A stretch of 64,000 nt of DNA from Labedella endophytica (GTDB taxonomy: Bacteria > Actinomycetota > Actinomycetes > Actinomycetales > Microbacteriaceae): NCBI RefSeq assembly GCF_003990045.1, contig NZ_RZGZ01000002.1, positions 124,001 to 188,000 on the forward strand, read 5' to 3'. The position numbers and the translations under genes were made by a program. Below the pieces are notes generated by a model. That model saw only the letters and a program-made list of their open reading frames with translations. It did no database searches and was not told where the DNA came from. Shown here one piece after another: positions 27,978-36,572 of this stretch (position 1 is the stretch's first letter; every line of letters begins with the position of its first letter).

Positions 27978-29351
27978 GTGTCAGAGCAGGATTTCGACGT
28001 CGTGGTGCTCGGAGGCGGCAGCGGCGGATATGCCGCAGCGCTCCGCGCCAGCGAGCTCGGATTCTCGGTCGGACTGATCGAGAAGGACAAGGTCGGTGGC
28101 ACCTGCCTCCACCGTGGCTGCATCCCGACGAAGGCGCTCCTCCACGCGGCCGAGGTCGCCGACGTGTCGCGCGACTCGTCGAAGTTCGGCGTCAAGACGA
28201 CGTTCGAGGGCATCGACATCGCCGGTGTCACGAGCTACCGCGAGGGCATCGTCGCCAAGAAGTACAAAGGGCTGCAGGGCCTGATCAAGGCGCGGAAGAT
28301 CACGACGATCGCCGACGAGGGGCGACTGACGTCCCCCACCACCGTCCAGGTCGGCGACGAGACCATCACGGGCAAGAACATCATCCTCGCGACGGGCTCG
28401 TACAGCCGTTCGCTCCCCGGCCTCGACATCGGCGGCCGCGTCATGACGAGCGAGCACGCGCTCCAGCTCGACTTCGTGCCGGAACGCGTCGCCATCCTCG
28501 GCGGCGGCGTCATCGGCGTCGAGTTCGCGAGCGTCTGGAAGAGCTTCGGCTCCGAGGTCACCATCATCGAGGGTCTCCCCCACCTCGTCCCCGCCGAGGA
28601 CGAGGCGATCAGCAAGCTCATGGAGCGCGCCTTCCGTCGTCGCGGGATCGACTTCTCGCTCGGTGTGCGCTTCGCGGGCGTGACGCAGGACGACTCCGGC
28701 GTCCACGTCTCGCTCGAGAACGGCACGGTCATCGACGCCGACATCCTGCTCGTCGCCGTCGGCCGGGGGCCCGCGACGTCCGGCCTCGGCTTTGAGGAGG
28801 TGGGGGTCGCGATGGATCGTGGCTTCGTCACCACGGACGACCGTCTCCAGACCTCCGTTCCCGGCGTCTACGCCGTGGGCGACATCGTTCCCGGCCTGCA
28901 GCTCGCGCACCGCGGCTTCCAGCAGGGCATCTTCGTCGCCGAGGAGCTCGCGGGGTTGAAGCCGGTCATCATTCCGGACATCAACGTCCCGAAGGTGACG
29001 TACAGCGATCCCGAGGTCGCGTCCGTCGGACTGTCCGAGGCGAAGGCCAAGGAGCAGTACGGCGACGACAAGATCACGGCCTACGACTACAACCTCGCCG
29101 GAAACGGCAAGAGCGAGATCATCGACACGAGCGGCCTCATCAAGGTCGTCCGAGTCAACGACGGCCCCGTCGTCGGCGTCCACATGATCGGCGCGCGCGT
29201 CGGAGAGTTGATCTCCGAGGGCCAGCTCGCCGTGAACTGGGAAGCCTACCCCGAGGACATCGCGCCGCTGGTCCACGCACACCCCACTCAGAGCGAGGCT
29301 CTCGGAGAGGCCTTCATGGCTCTCGCCGGGAAGCCGCTGCACGCCCTCTGA
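27978..29351 (+). CDS. lpdA: Dihydrolipoyl dehydrogenase
   Basis: A 457-residue flavoprotein disulfide reductase, the E3 component that reoxidises dihydrolipoamide in pyruvate and 2-oxoglutarate dehydrogenase complexes. FAD site VVVLGGGSGGYAAALRA at the N-terminus, redox-active disulfide GGTCLHRGCIPTKALLHAA (about 38-55), NAD site VAILGGGVIGVEFASVW, second FAD motif GVYAVGDIVPG and the dimer-interface active-site pair HAHPTQSEALGE are all present. The GTG at 27978 is preceded by AAGGGAG. TAGGGT at 27851-27856, just past the pepA stop, may be its promoter. It is followed by the E2 gene. Confidence 0.96.
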   Translation: MSEQDFDVVVLGGGSGGYAAALRASELGFSVGLIEKDKVGGTCLHRGCIPTKALLHAAEVADVSRDSSKFGVKTTFEGIDIAGVTSYREGIVAKKYKGLQGLIKARKITTIADEGRLTSPTTVQVGDETITGKNIILATGSYSRSLPGLDIGGRVMTSEHALQLDFVPERVAILGGGVIGVEFASVWKSFGSEVTIIEGLPHLVPAEDEAISKLMERAFRRRGIDFSLGVRFAGVTQDDSGVHVSLENGTVIDADILLVAVGRGPATSGLGFEEVGVAMDRGFVTTDDRLQTSVPGVYAVGDIVPGLQLAHRGFQQGIFVAEELAGLKPVIIPDINVPKVTYSDPEVASVGLSEAKAKEQYGDDKITAYDYNLAGNGKSEIIDTSGLIKVVRVNDGPVVGVHMIGARVGELISEGQLAVNWEAYPEDIAPLVHAHPTQSEALGEAFMALAGKPLHAL

Positions 29352-29377
29352 TTCACGACGACCGGCGATCCGGTCGG

Positions 29378-29383
29378 TAGAGT
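29378..29383 (+). promoter_or_regulatory. Candidate -10 box of sucB
   Basis: TAGAGT, with a predicted transcription start about 32 nt before the sucB ATG. This would give sucB a promoter separate from lpdA. Confidence 0.45.
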
Positions 29384-29420
29384 TGTCACACGAAGTACGG
29401 TTTTTGAAGGAGACAAGGTC

Positions 29421-30917
29421 ATGAGCGAATCCGTCAGCCTCCCGGCGCTCGGCGAGAGCGTCACCGAGGGAACGGTCACCCGTTGGCTCAAGAATGTCGG
29501 AGACAGGGTGGAGGTGGACGAGCCCCTCCTCGAAGTATCGACGGACAAGGTCGACACCGAGATCCCGTCGCCCGTCGCCGGAGTCATCGAGAAGATCCTC
29601 GTCGAAGAGGATGAGACGGTCGAGGTCGGAACCGACCTCGTCGTGATCGGAGACGGTGCCGGGTCCTCCGACGACGCTCCGGCCGAGCCCGAAGCCGCTG
29701 AGGAGGCTCCCGCCGAGGAGACCGCACCGGCCGAGACGCCGTCCCCCGAGGACGAGACGCCGGACCAGACCTCCCGTGAGCAGGAGACCGCGGCTCCGGC
29801 CGACTCGGACGCCGCTCCCGCGAGCGAGGCCGAGGAGATCGCCCAGGAGGCCGTCTCCGAAGGTATCGACGACACCGAGGACGAGACGGACGCTCCGGCG
29901 CCCGCCCCCGCCGCTGCGGCTCCCGCCGCCGTGCCGGCCGCCGCTCCCGCCGCCCCGGCTCCGGCCGCTCAGCCGGCTGCTGCCGCTCCCGCCGCATCCG
30001 ACTCCGGTTCGGCGAGCGGACCCGGCTACGTGACCCCCCTCGTCCGCCGCCTGGCGAACGACAAGGGTGTCGACCTCGGCTCCGTCACCGGCACCGGTGT
30101 GGGTGGACGCATCCGCAAGGAGGACGTCCTCGCGGCTGCCGAGTCCGCGACGACCGCCGCTCCGGCCACCTCCACCGAGGCACCCGCCGTCGAGATCTCG
30201 CCGCTGCGCGGCACGACCCAGCCGATGTCCCGTCTGCGCAAGGTCGTCGCACAGCGCGCGGTGGCGTCGATGCAGGCGACCGCCCAGCTCACCACCGTCG
30301 TGGAGGTCGACGTCACCAAGGTGGCTGCCTTCCGCCAGAAGGTGAAGGATCGCTTCCTCGAGAAGACGGGCGTCAAGCTCTCCTTCCTGCCGTTCTTCGC
30401 TCTCGCGGCCGCCGAGGCTCTGCGCACCTACCCGGTCATCAACGCGACCGTCGACGGTGACTCGATCGTCTACCCGGACCACGAGAACATCAGCATCGCC
30501 GTCGACACGGAGCGCGGTCTGCTCACGCCCGTCGTGAAGAACGCCGCCGACCTCGACATCGCGGGCTTCGCCGCCCAGATCGCCGATCTCGCCGAGCGGA
30601 CGCGCGACAACAAGCTGAAGCCCGACGAGCTCGCCGGCGGAACGTTCACGTTGACGAACACGGGATCGCGTGGCGCCCTGTTCGACACACCGCTGGTCTT
30701 CCAGCCGCAGAGCGCCATCCTCGGCACGGGTATCGTCGCGAAGAAGCCCGTCGTCATCTCTGCCGATGGCACGGACTCGATCGCGATCCGCTCGACGGTC
30801 TTCCTCGCACTGTCGTACGACCACCGCATCGTGGACGGAGCGGATGCCGCTCGCTTCCTGGTGGCCGTGAAGAACCGCCTCGAGGCCGGCGCCTTCGACG
30901 GCTCGCTCGGAATCTAA
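29421..30917 (+). CDS. sucB: 2-oxoglutarate dehydrogenase E2 (dihydrolipoyl acyltransferase)
   Basis: A 498-residue E2 acyltransferase. One lipoyl domain is at the N-terminus (SLPALGESVTEGTVTRWLKNVGD, lipoyl lysine in EVSTDKVDTEIPS). A long Pro/Ala/Glu linker (about 80-200) follows, then the peripheral-subunit-binding domain (TPLVRRLANDKGVDLGSVTGTGVGGRIRKEDVL) and the catalytic domain ending in LSYDHRIVDGADAARFL, which holds the catalytic His and Asp. GAAGGAG precedes the ATG. It may serve pyruvate dehydrogenase as well, since in Actinobacteria AceE can share this E2. The stop overlaps the stop of the convergent gene by four bases. Confidence 0.93.
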   Translation: MSESVSLPALGESVTEGTVTRWLKNVGDRVEVDEPLLEVSTDKVDTEIPSPVAGVIEKILVEEDETVEVGTDLVVIGDGAGSSDDAPAEPEAAEEAPAEETAPAETPSPEDETPDQTSREQETAAPADSDAAPASEAEEIAQEAVSEGIDDTEDETDAPAPAPAAAAPAAVPAAAPAAPAPAAQPAAAAPAASDSGSASGPGYVTPLVRRLANDKGVDLGSVTGTGVGGRIRKEDVLAAAESATTAAPATSTEAPAVEISPLRGTTQPMSRLRKVVAQRAVASMQATAQLTTVVEVDVTKVAAFRQKVKDRFLEKTGVKLSFLPFFALAAAEALRTYPVINATVDGDSIVYPDHENISIAVDTERGLLTPVVKNAADLDIAGFAAQIADLAERTRDNKLKPDELAGGTFTLTNTGSRGALFDTPLVFQPQSAILGTGIVAKKPVVISADGTDSIAIRSTVFLALSYDHRIVDGADAARFLVAVKNRLEAGAFDGSLGI

Positions 30918-32443
30918 GGCGCGGTCCCGAACACCTCGCGGATACGCCAACCGGCCTCCGTCCTGATCATCAGGACGGAGGCCGGTTCCGTTTCGTCGGT
31001 CGGATCGAGAGCGACGAGGCGGGCATCACCGAGGTCTTGCTGCTGAGTGATGGTGAGGGCGTCGAGCGGGAGCCCGAGCGCGCGGGGCAGATCCCCGGTC
31101 CCGTCGCGGCGAACGGTCTCGAGCAGCCTCGACCCCGACTCGAAGACCGTCTCCCAGCAACCGTCCGTGGCGCCGGTCGAACAGCCGGCCAGGGCGTCGA
31201 GCGTCCCGCGCGTACCCGCGACGGCGTCGTCGGGATCCGTGGGCGAGGCACTCGACGCGTTCGACGGGCCCGCAGTCTCCGTGGGTTCCGCCGGTGCGTC
31301 GGTCGGCTCGTTCGCCGTCTCGCTCAGGGCGGCGCCGGCGGACGATGCCCGCGCCGTCGGCGCGGGTTCGGTCGACGCGGGATCGGCGTCAGAGGAATCC
31401 CCCGTCGGGATCAGCGTCGCCACGACGACCGCGACGACGACGGCTCCCCCGGCGGCGACGAGCACACGACGCCGACGACCGCCCTCGGCACTCCGCCACC
31501 CCTCCGTCCGATGACGGATCAGGTCGGCTGATCGTCCGATACCCCCGGAGAGAGCGGACGACGCGCCCTCCACGATGCGCCGAGGGGTCGACCGCGACCG
31601 CTCCCGCATGCGCGATCGCGGAACGACCGGCGATCCCAGGGAGCGGGCCGCTCGCCCCGCGGAATTCCCCACATCGATCTCGGCTCCCGCGTCGAAGGCC
31701 AGGGGCAGCGGATCCGCGATCTCGAACAAGCGCACCTCGACAGCCGTGCGCACCCCCTCAGCGAAGGGGGTTTCTGCTCCCGCCCGGATCTCGTCGGCGA
31801 CCCGAGCAGCTCGATCCCGGGCCTCGGGGTCCGATACCGCCTCCGCGAGATCGTCGACGAGATCCGCGAAGGATCGAAGATCCCCCGCGGCGCCACGGTG
31901 ACGATCGCGGCGGTCGACCGAGTCGCTCGCGACGGTGGCGCGCTCGCAACCGAGGAGCAGCGGGCGGCCTCCGGTCCCGATCGCGATCGACGACGCCGAC
32001 ACCGCCCCGTGCACGAGCCCTCGGTCGTGCATGCTCGAGAGTGCAGCGAGCACGGGTGCCAGGACGGTGACGAGTTCTCCTCCGCGCAGACGCACTCCCG
32101 CCGAGACGACGGCCGCGAGCGTCTCTCCGCAGAAGTCGAGCACGACCGCTGGCGCCCCGTCGGCATCGAGGCAGACGTCGAGGACCCGCGGGATGCAATC
32201 GCCCTCCAGGTGCTCGAGTCGTTCGATGAGCCTCATGGCCCGGGCACCGCCGTCGTCACCGTCGAAGGTCACGATCGACACGCTCGTGCGAGAACCCGGA
32301 TCGGCGCCGGACGCCGCATGGTGCACGCGACCCCCGTGTCGATCCGGCGCGCGTCGGACGATGCGGTACCCCGCGAGCCGAGGGACGCCGGACGAGGAGC
32401 GCTGGGGAGCGCCCCGTGGAGGCGTCGCATCCACCCTCGTCAT
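30914..32443 (-). CDS. Protein-kinase-like membrane protein (probable pseudokinase)
   Basis: About 509 residues. Residues 21-240 resemble a degenerate eukaryotic-type Ser/Thr kinase domain: GYRIVRRAP at the start, LEHLEGDCIPRVLDVCLDADGAPAVVLDFC as hinge region, and MHDRGLVHGAVSASSIAI in place of the catalytic loop. The HRD aspartate is absent (HGA) and the DFG motif is replaced by LLLGCE, so catalysis is unlikely. A transmembrane helix (about 326-346) is followed by a Ser/Thr/Pro/Ala-rich linker and a roughly 95-residue extracytoplasmic domain. The start is uncertain; ATGs at 32443 and 32518 both lack a clear ribosome binding site. It is convergent with sucB and divergent from the DUF4191 gene. 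Confidence 0.7.
   Translation of the reverse strand: MTRVDATPPRGAPQRSSSGVPRLAGYRIVRRAPDRHGGRVHHAASGADPGSRTSVSIVTFDGDDGGARAMRLIERLEHLEGDCIPRVLDVCLDADGAPAVVLDFCGETLAAVVSAGVRLRGGELVTVLAPVLAALSSMHDRGLVHGAVSASSIAIGTGGRPLLLGCERATVASDSVDRRDRHRGAAGDLRSFADLVDDLAEAVSDPEARDRAARVADEIRAGAETPFAEGVRTAVEVRLFEIADPLPLAFDAGAEIDVGNSAGRAARSLGSPVVPRSRMRERSRSTPRRIVEGASSALSGGIGRSADLIRHRTEGWRSAEGGRRRRVLVAAGGAVVVAVVVATLIPTGDSSDADPASTEPAPTARASSAGAALSETANEPTDAPAEPTETAGPSNASSASPTDPDDAVAGTRGTLDALAGCSTGATDGCWETVFESGSRLLETVRRDGTGDLPRALGLPLDALTITQQQDLGDARLVALDPTDETEPASVLMIRTEAGWRIREVFGTAP
30949..30987. terminator. sucB terminator inside the coding end of the convergent gene
   Basis: Perfect inverted repeat with 19-nt arms around a single central base (left arm 30949-30967, core GGCCTCCGTCCTGAT). 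It lies 32 nt after the sucB stop but within the last 25 codons of the convergent pseudokinase gene. The same DNA is hairpin for one gene and protein code for the other. Confidence 0.75.
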
Positions 32444-32664
32444 CGTCCCGTCGGAGGGCTCTGCCGACCGCCTCCGGGGATCCGTCGCCCGTGTTCTCGC
32501 GTCCGCATTTCTCGTCATCGCTCGAGGATCCCGGGTCCGCGCGGACCGCGCGCGACGTCGACCACCGACCGTGGAGGATCGGCCGTCCACAGCGCCGACG
32601 TCGGCAGGACGACCGGCGCAGCGATCGAGGAGAGATCCGGGGCGGACGAGGGCCGCAGGGAGGG

Positions 32665-32670
32665 TATTCT
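32665..32670 (+). promoter_or_regulatory. -10 box, leaderless DUF4191 gene
   Basis: TATTCT ends 7 nt before the ATG of the DUF4191 gene; no Shine-Dalgarno. Confidence 0.6.
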
Positions 32671-32677
32671 TAGGACC

Positions 32678-33385
32678 ATGGCACGCAAGGAACGCGCAGC
32701 GAAGGCGCCGAAGGAACCCGGTCGCATCAAGCAGATGGTTCAGGTCTTCCACATGACGCGTCGGTACGACCCGTCCGTGGTCTGGTGGATGATCCTCGGA
32801 TTCGTCGGCAGCGTCGCGGTCTTCGTGATCGCGGCCGTCCTGTTCTCCCGCGACAGCATCGTCGGAATCGTGCTCTGGAGCGTCGCAGGCCTTCTGGCCG
32901 GCGTCCTCGTCACCATGATCATCCTCGGTCGTCGGGCGGAGCGCGCGGCCTACGGGCAGATCGCCGGTCAGCCGGGTGCGGTCGGAGCCGTCTTCAAGGG
33001 CTCACTCCCCCGCGGCTGGGCGGGCAGCGAGATGCCCGTCGCCGTCAACGGCAAGACCCAGGACGCCGTCTACCGTGCAATCGGCCGCGGCGGCATCGCC
33101 CTCGTCGGCGAAGGCCCCGTCTCGCGCACCCGCCGCATGGTCGAGGACGAGAAGCGCAAGGTCTCGCGCGTCCTCCCGAACGTGCCCGTGACCACGCTCT
33201 ACGTCGGACCGGACGAGTCGTCCGTTCCGCTCCACCGCGTCCCCCGTGAACTCCGCCGGGTGAAGCCGCAGCTCACGAAGCCCGAGGTGCTCGCCGTGAG
33301 CAATCGCCTCAGCTCCCTCGGCAACGCGCTGCCCATCCCCAAGGGCGTCGACCCGTTCAAGGTGCGACCGCAGCGAGCCCGCTGA
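32678..33385 (+). CDS. DUF4191 family membrane protein
   Basis: A 235-residue protein of the actinobacterial DUF4191 family. A basic N-terminus (MARKERAAKAPKEPGRIKQMVQVFHMTRRYDP) precedes two transmembrane helices (about 36-80). A cytoplasmic basic domain follows, with the conserved block GQIAGQPGAVGAVFKGSLPRGWAGSEMPVAVN and a C-terminus LSSLGNALPIPKGVDPFKVRPQR. Function is unknown; it lies close to glnA, as is common for the family. The ATG at 32678 directly follows a TATTCT box. The frame is open for 260 codons upstream but that part overlaps the divergent pseudokinase and is not coding. Confidence 0.88.
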   Translation: MARKERAAKAPKEPGRIKQMVQVFHMTRRYDPSVVWWMILGFVGSVAVFVIAAVLFSRDSIVGIVLWSVAGLLAGVLVTMIILGRRAERAAYGQIAGQPGAVGAVFKGSLPRGWAGSEMPVAVNGKTQDAVYRAIGRGGIALVGEGPVSRTRRMVEDEKRKVSRVLPNVPVTTLYVGPDESSVPLHRVPRELRRVKPQLTKPEVLAVSNRLSSLGNALPIPKGVDPFKVRPQRAR

Positions 33386-33420
33386 TCACCTGATCGATCG
33401 GTCGGCCGTCTGACCGACGG

Positions 33421-33855
33421 TCAGTACCGGACGAGCACCGTCCCGGCCAACCGGTCGTGCATCCCCCGCTGGTCCGCATCCCAGACGACCGCGGGGATCA
33501 CGAGCAGCAGCAGCACGGTGCGGACGATCGGGCGCCACGGCCCGACCCACCCACCACCTACGGCGACGACGCGCATGCCGAGGAGCCGGTGGCCGAGGCT
33601 CCCGCCGATCGTCGGGATGAACACCACCTGCAGCGTCGCGAAGATCAGCGTGAGCGCGAGACCGTCGATGATGCCGTCGGACGACCGGAAGAACGCGAAG
33701 GCCAGGAGGTAGGCAGGGGCCTGGTCGATGAGGAGCGCTGCGATGCGCCGACCCAGTCTGGCGATGCTGAGGCGCCCCGTCGCCGGAAGTCCCAGCCTTT
33801 TCCCCGGCCAATCGGATGGGGTTCCTGCGGCGGAATCTCGGGGTTCTGTGGGCAC
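33421..33855 (-). CDS. RDD family membrane protein
   Basis: A 144-residue RDD-domain protein. Three hydrophobic helices are visible (about 42-56, 64-84 and 110-125). The family arginine-aspartate pattern appears as [16 protein letters not shown] and the C-terminal [16 protein letters not shown]. Function unknown; members have been linked to ion transport in other bacteria. The start is a GTG at 33855 with TAGACT 6 nt upstream. It is convergent with DUF4191 and divergent from glnA, the usual actinobacterial order. Confidence 0.88.
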   Translation of the reverse strand: MPTEPRDSAAGTPSDWPGKRLGLPATGRLSIARLGRRIAALLIDQAPAYLLAFAFFRSSDGIIDGLALTLIFATLQVVFIPTIGGSLGHRLLGMRVVAVGGGWVGPWRPIVRTVLLLLVIPAVVWDADQRGMHDRLAGTVLVRY

Positions 33856-33861
33856 GTTCCG

Positions 33862-33867
33862 AGTCTA
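33862..33867 (-). promoter_or_regulatory. -10 box, leaderless RDD gene
   Basis: TAGACT ends 6 nt before the GTG start. Confidence 0.55.
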
Positions 33868-33926
33868 TCGACGCGTCCGTAACATGCCGGAAACATAGGT
33901 GTCACGGTCGGGAAACCCCGTGTGCC

Positions 33927-33932
33927 TACGCT
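33927..33932 (+). promoter_or_regulatory. Candidate -10 box of glnA
   Basis: TACGCT, with a predicted transcription start about 50 nt before the glnA ATG. No clear -35 is seen. Confidence 0.4.
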
Positions 33933-33989
33933 GGGGCGAGGCTGCGCCCGTGCAGTCGTTTTCGCAATCAACGATGGAGAGATCGTCAC

Positions 33990-35414
33990 ATGTTCAGTGA
34001 TTCTTCCGAAGTTCTCAAGTTCATCAAGGAAACGGACGTCAAGTTTCTCGACATCCGCTTCACCGATCTCCCCGGAGTCCAGCAGCACTTCAACATCCCT
34101 GCTTCGACCGTCGACGAGGAGTTCTTCACCGTCGGCCAGCTGTTCGACGGGTCGTCCATCCGCGGCTTCGCCAACATCCACGAGTCGGACATGCAGCTCA
34201 TCCCCGACGTGACGACGGCGTACATCGACCCGTTCCGCGTCGAGCGCACGCTCATCCTCGTCTTCGACATCTACAACCCGCGCAACGGCGAGATCTACGC
34301 CAAGGACCCGCGTCAGGTCGCCAAGAAGGCCGAGAAGTACCTCGCGTCGACCGGCATCGCCGACACGGCCTTCTTCGCCCCCGAGGCCGAGTTCTACATC
34401 TTCGACGACGTGCGCTACTCCGTCACGCAGAACCAGGCGTTCTACACGGTCGACTCCGAAGAGGGCGCGTGGAACACCGGTCGCGAGGAAGAGGGCGGAA
34501 ACCTCGGAAACAAGACCCCGTACAAGGGCGGCTACTTCCCCGTGAGCCCCGTCGACAAGCAGGCCGACCTGCGCGACGACATCAGCCTCAAGCTCATCGA
34601 CGCCGGCCTCATCCTCGAGCGCGCCCACCACGAGGTCGGCACCGGCGGCCAGGCCGAGATCAACTACCGCTTCGACACGATGGTGCACGCGGCGGACGAC
34701 ATCCTCAAGTTCAAGTACATCGTGAAGAACACGGCCGAGCAGTGGGGCAAGACGGCGACGTTCATGCCGAAGCCGCTCTTCGGTGACAACGGTTCGGGAA
34801 TGCACACGCACCAGTCGCTGTGGAACGACGGCACCCCGCTGTTCTACGACGAGAACGGCTACGGCGGCCTGTCCGACATGGCCCGCTGGTACATCGGAGG
34901 CCTGCTCAAGCACGCCCCCGCCGTGCTCGCGTTCACGAACCCGACGGTCAACTCGTACCACCGCCTCGTTCCCGGCTTCGAGGCGCCCGTCAACCTCGTC
35001 TACTCGGCGGGCAACCGCTCGGCCTCGATCCGTATCCCGATCACGGGAACGAATCCGAAGGCCAAGCGCATCGAGTTCCGCGCGCCCGACGCGTCCGGAA
35101 ACCCGTACCTCGCGTTCGCCGCCCAGCTCATGGCCGGCCTCGACGGGATCAAGAACCGCATCGAGCCGCATGAGCCCGTCGACAAGGACCTCTACGAGCT
35201 CCCGCCCGAGGAGGCCAAGCTCATCCCGCAGGTGCCCGCATCGCTCGGCGAGGCGCTCGACGCCCTCGAGGCCGACCACGAGTTCCTGCTCGCCGGCGGC
35301 GTCTTCTCCCCCGAGCTCATCGAGACGTGGATCGACTACAAGCGCGAGAAGGAGATCAAGCCCCTCGCGCAGCGTCCGCACCCCTTCGAGTTCGAGCTGT
35401 ACTACGGGGTGTAG
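33990..35414 (+). CDS. glnA: Glutamine synthetase, type I (beta)
   Basis: A 474-residue dodecameric glutamine synthetase making glutamine from glutamate, ammonia and ATP. The N-terminal beta-grasp domain has [12 protein letters not shown] and FDGSSIRGF. The catalytic domain has [48 protein letters not shown] and NRSASIRIP. The adenylylation tyrosine is in [10 protein letters not shown], so it should be a GlnE target. GGAGAG precedes the ATG. The last codons (FELYYGV) are duplicated 1.68 kb downstream, showing that an element entered the 3' end of this gene and restored it. Confidence 0.96.
   Translation: MFSDSSEVLKFIKETDVKFLDIRFTDLPGVQQHFNIPASTVDEEFFTVGQLFDGSSIRGFANIHESDMQLIPDVTTAYIDPFRVERTLILVFDIYNPRNGEIYAKDPRQVAKKAEKYLASTGIADTAFFAPEAEFYIFDDVRYSVTQNQAFYTVDSEEGAWNTGREEEGGNLGNKTPYKGGYFPVSPVDKQADLRDDISLKLIDAGLILERAHHEVGTGGQAEINYRFDTMVHAADDILKFKYIVKNTAEQWGKTATFMPKPLFGDNGSGMHTHQSLWNDGTPLFYDENGYGGLSDMARWYIGGLLKHAPAVLAFTNPTVNSYHRLVPGFEAPVNLVYSAGNRSASIRIPITGTNPKAKRIEFRAPDASGNPYLAFAAQLMAGLDGIKNRIEPHEPVDKDLYELPPEEAKLIPQVPASLGEALDALEADHEFLLAGGVFSPELIETWIDYKREKEIKPLAQRPHPFEFELYYGV
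35391..35407 (+). repeat. Attachment-site-like repeat, left copy (glnA 3' end)
   Basis: The 17-bp sequence TTCGAGCTGTACTACGG within the last codons of glnA is repeated exactly at 37072-37088. It is the likely crossover core. Confidence 0.8.
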
Positions 35415-35437
35415 CTAGATCACTGCGAACTAGCGGG

Positions 35438-35466
35438 TACAGTCCGCAATGAGTCCGCAAGAGCCC
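35438..35466 (+). repeat. Arm-site-like repeat, left
   Basis: Tandem GTCCGCA motifs (core CAGTCCGCAATGAGTCCGCA). It matches the right copy at 36957-36985 in 24 of 29 positions, in the same orientation. A further AGTCCGCA lies at 36133-36140. Confidence 0.6.
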
Positions 35467-35492
35467 GTCACGGTCCGCCGTGGCGGGCTCTT
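35459..35492 (+). terminator. Terminator after glnA
   Basis: A 15-bp stem (35459-35473 with 35478-35492, arm AAGAGCCCG, one G-U pair) with a TCCG loop, ending in CTCTTCCC. It overlaps the left arm-like repeat, so it may have come with the element. Confidence 0.8.
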
Positions 35493-36109
35493 CCCGTTCT
35501 CGGATCCACCCGTGACCCAGTAACAGAACCACCCCTCAGAGCAGCCGGAAAGCTCCCCTGGATTGTGTACGGGGCAACACCCCGACCGAACGCACCGACG
35601 ACGACGACGACGACGGTGTCACAGGTCTGACGGGAGAGGCCAGCATGAGCGACGAGACGACGCGCCGTCCCTCAAAGGGTCGGAGACGAGGAAGGCCCCA
35701 GCATCGTTCGGGTCGATGGGGGCCGTTCGAATACCATGCGCTTCGTCGAGCATGGTCCTCGTGCGCGCTGCGGGCTAAGCCTCACAGCACTCCACAACCG
35801 ATACGGTTCCTCCACTCCTTTGTCCACCATTTACCCGACATGCGACTTCTGCGGTCTTCGTCAGCCTCATACAGTGTCGCCGGCAGGGTGTCGGCGTTCG
35901 GGTCGCTGACTCCCGGTCGCTCCCGCCTCGGATTTGGTAACGATTGGCGCGAATTCTGGACGGGAGCGTCCGTCAGACGTAGCCTCCGCTTAACGGTGAT
36001 GACGCCTCGACCTGGGGGTCGACGTGCGAACCACCGTTTGGGTGCTGGAGCGGGAGGGCGGCGATTCGGGTTTCGCTGGACCTTCTGCTCCTGTGCTGTC
36101 TCGAGCAAG
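35493..36109. other. Element interior without a recognisable gene
   Basis: Several open frames exist here on both strands (for example 35645-36151 plus and 35782-36141 minus). None shows a known domain, a ribosome binding site and a coherent protein-like composition together. They may be decayed parts of a lost integrase region. I do not call a gene. Confidence 0.4.
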
Positions 36110-36319
36110 TCACTCTCCGCCCACAGGACGAGAGTCCGCACGCGCGGGTAGATAACTCTGAACTATGCCGTGGTGGGTGGGATGGACGAACAACAGGGGA
36201 ACGTCGCCGGAGGTATTCATCACATAGCTGTCCCGCGTCACGGCAGCGCTCAAGATCACCTGAGCCGACGGATGCTCCTCAATGAGTGACGCGATCAACC
36301 GTCCGATGTGCCGGCTCAT
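36110..36319 (-). CDS. Small hypothetical protein in the element
   Basis: A possible 69-residue protein beginning MSRHIGRLIASLIEEHPSAQVILSAAV and ending near LPARADSRPVGGE. The ATG at 36319 follows a GGGGA sequence about 7 nt upstream. I recognise no domain. The composition looks protein-like (amphipathic N-terminal helix, hydrophobic VPLLFVHP stretch) but evidence that it is expressed is weak. It lies downstream of the excisionase-like gene on the same strand. Confidence 0.35.
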   Translation of the reverse strand: MSRHIGRLIASLIEEHPSAQVILSAAVTRDSYVMNTSGDVPLLFVHPTHHGIVQSYLPARADSRPVGGE

Positions 36320-36572
36320 ATGCCGTCCCCGTCGCCGGTCGCCTGGTCGAGATCTCTCACGTGCCACCCCTCGCTCTGAATCATCAGGGAGGAGCGGGGG
36401 TCTTGGCGGCTCACTGAAGTCATTTATCTTGACAGACCCAAGACATTCACGTCTAGTCGTTGCAGACGCTCCGTATTGGCCTACGCAGTTGCGCGCGCGG
36501 CGACCGAGCCATCTTCGAGATCACCTCTTGGGAGTATGCGGTGTTCCCCTGCCGCCAAGGGGTTCTCTCGTT

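Noticed and set aside
29885-30005. Apparent tandem repeat in sucB
   Set aside because: It is the Pro/Ala-rich flexible linker between the lipoyl and binding domains, normal for E2 proteins.
27981-30950. Open frame of 989 codons on the minus strand across lpd and sucB
   Set aside because: It is antisense to two well-supported genes, has the Arg/Asp/Gly/Val-rich composition of GC-rich shadow frames, and shows no domain.
35645-36151. 168-codon open frame inside the element on the plus strand
   Set aside because: No domain, no ribosome binding site of note and an arginine/serine-rich composition; not convincing as a gene.
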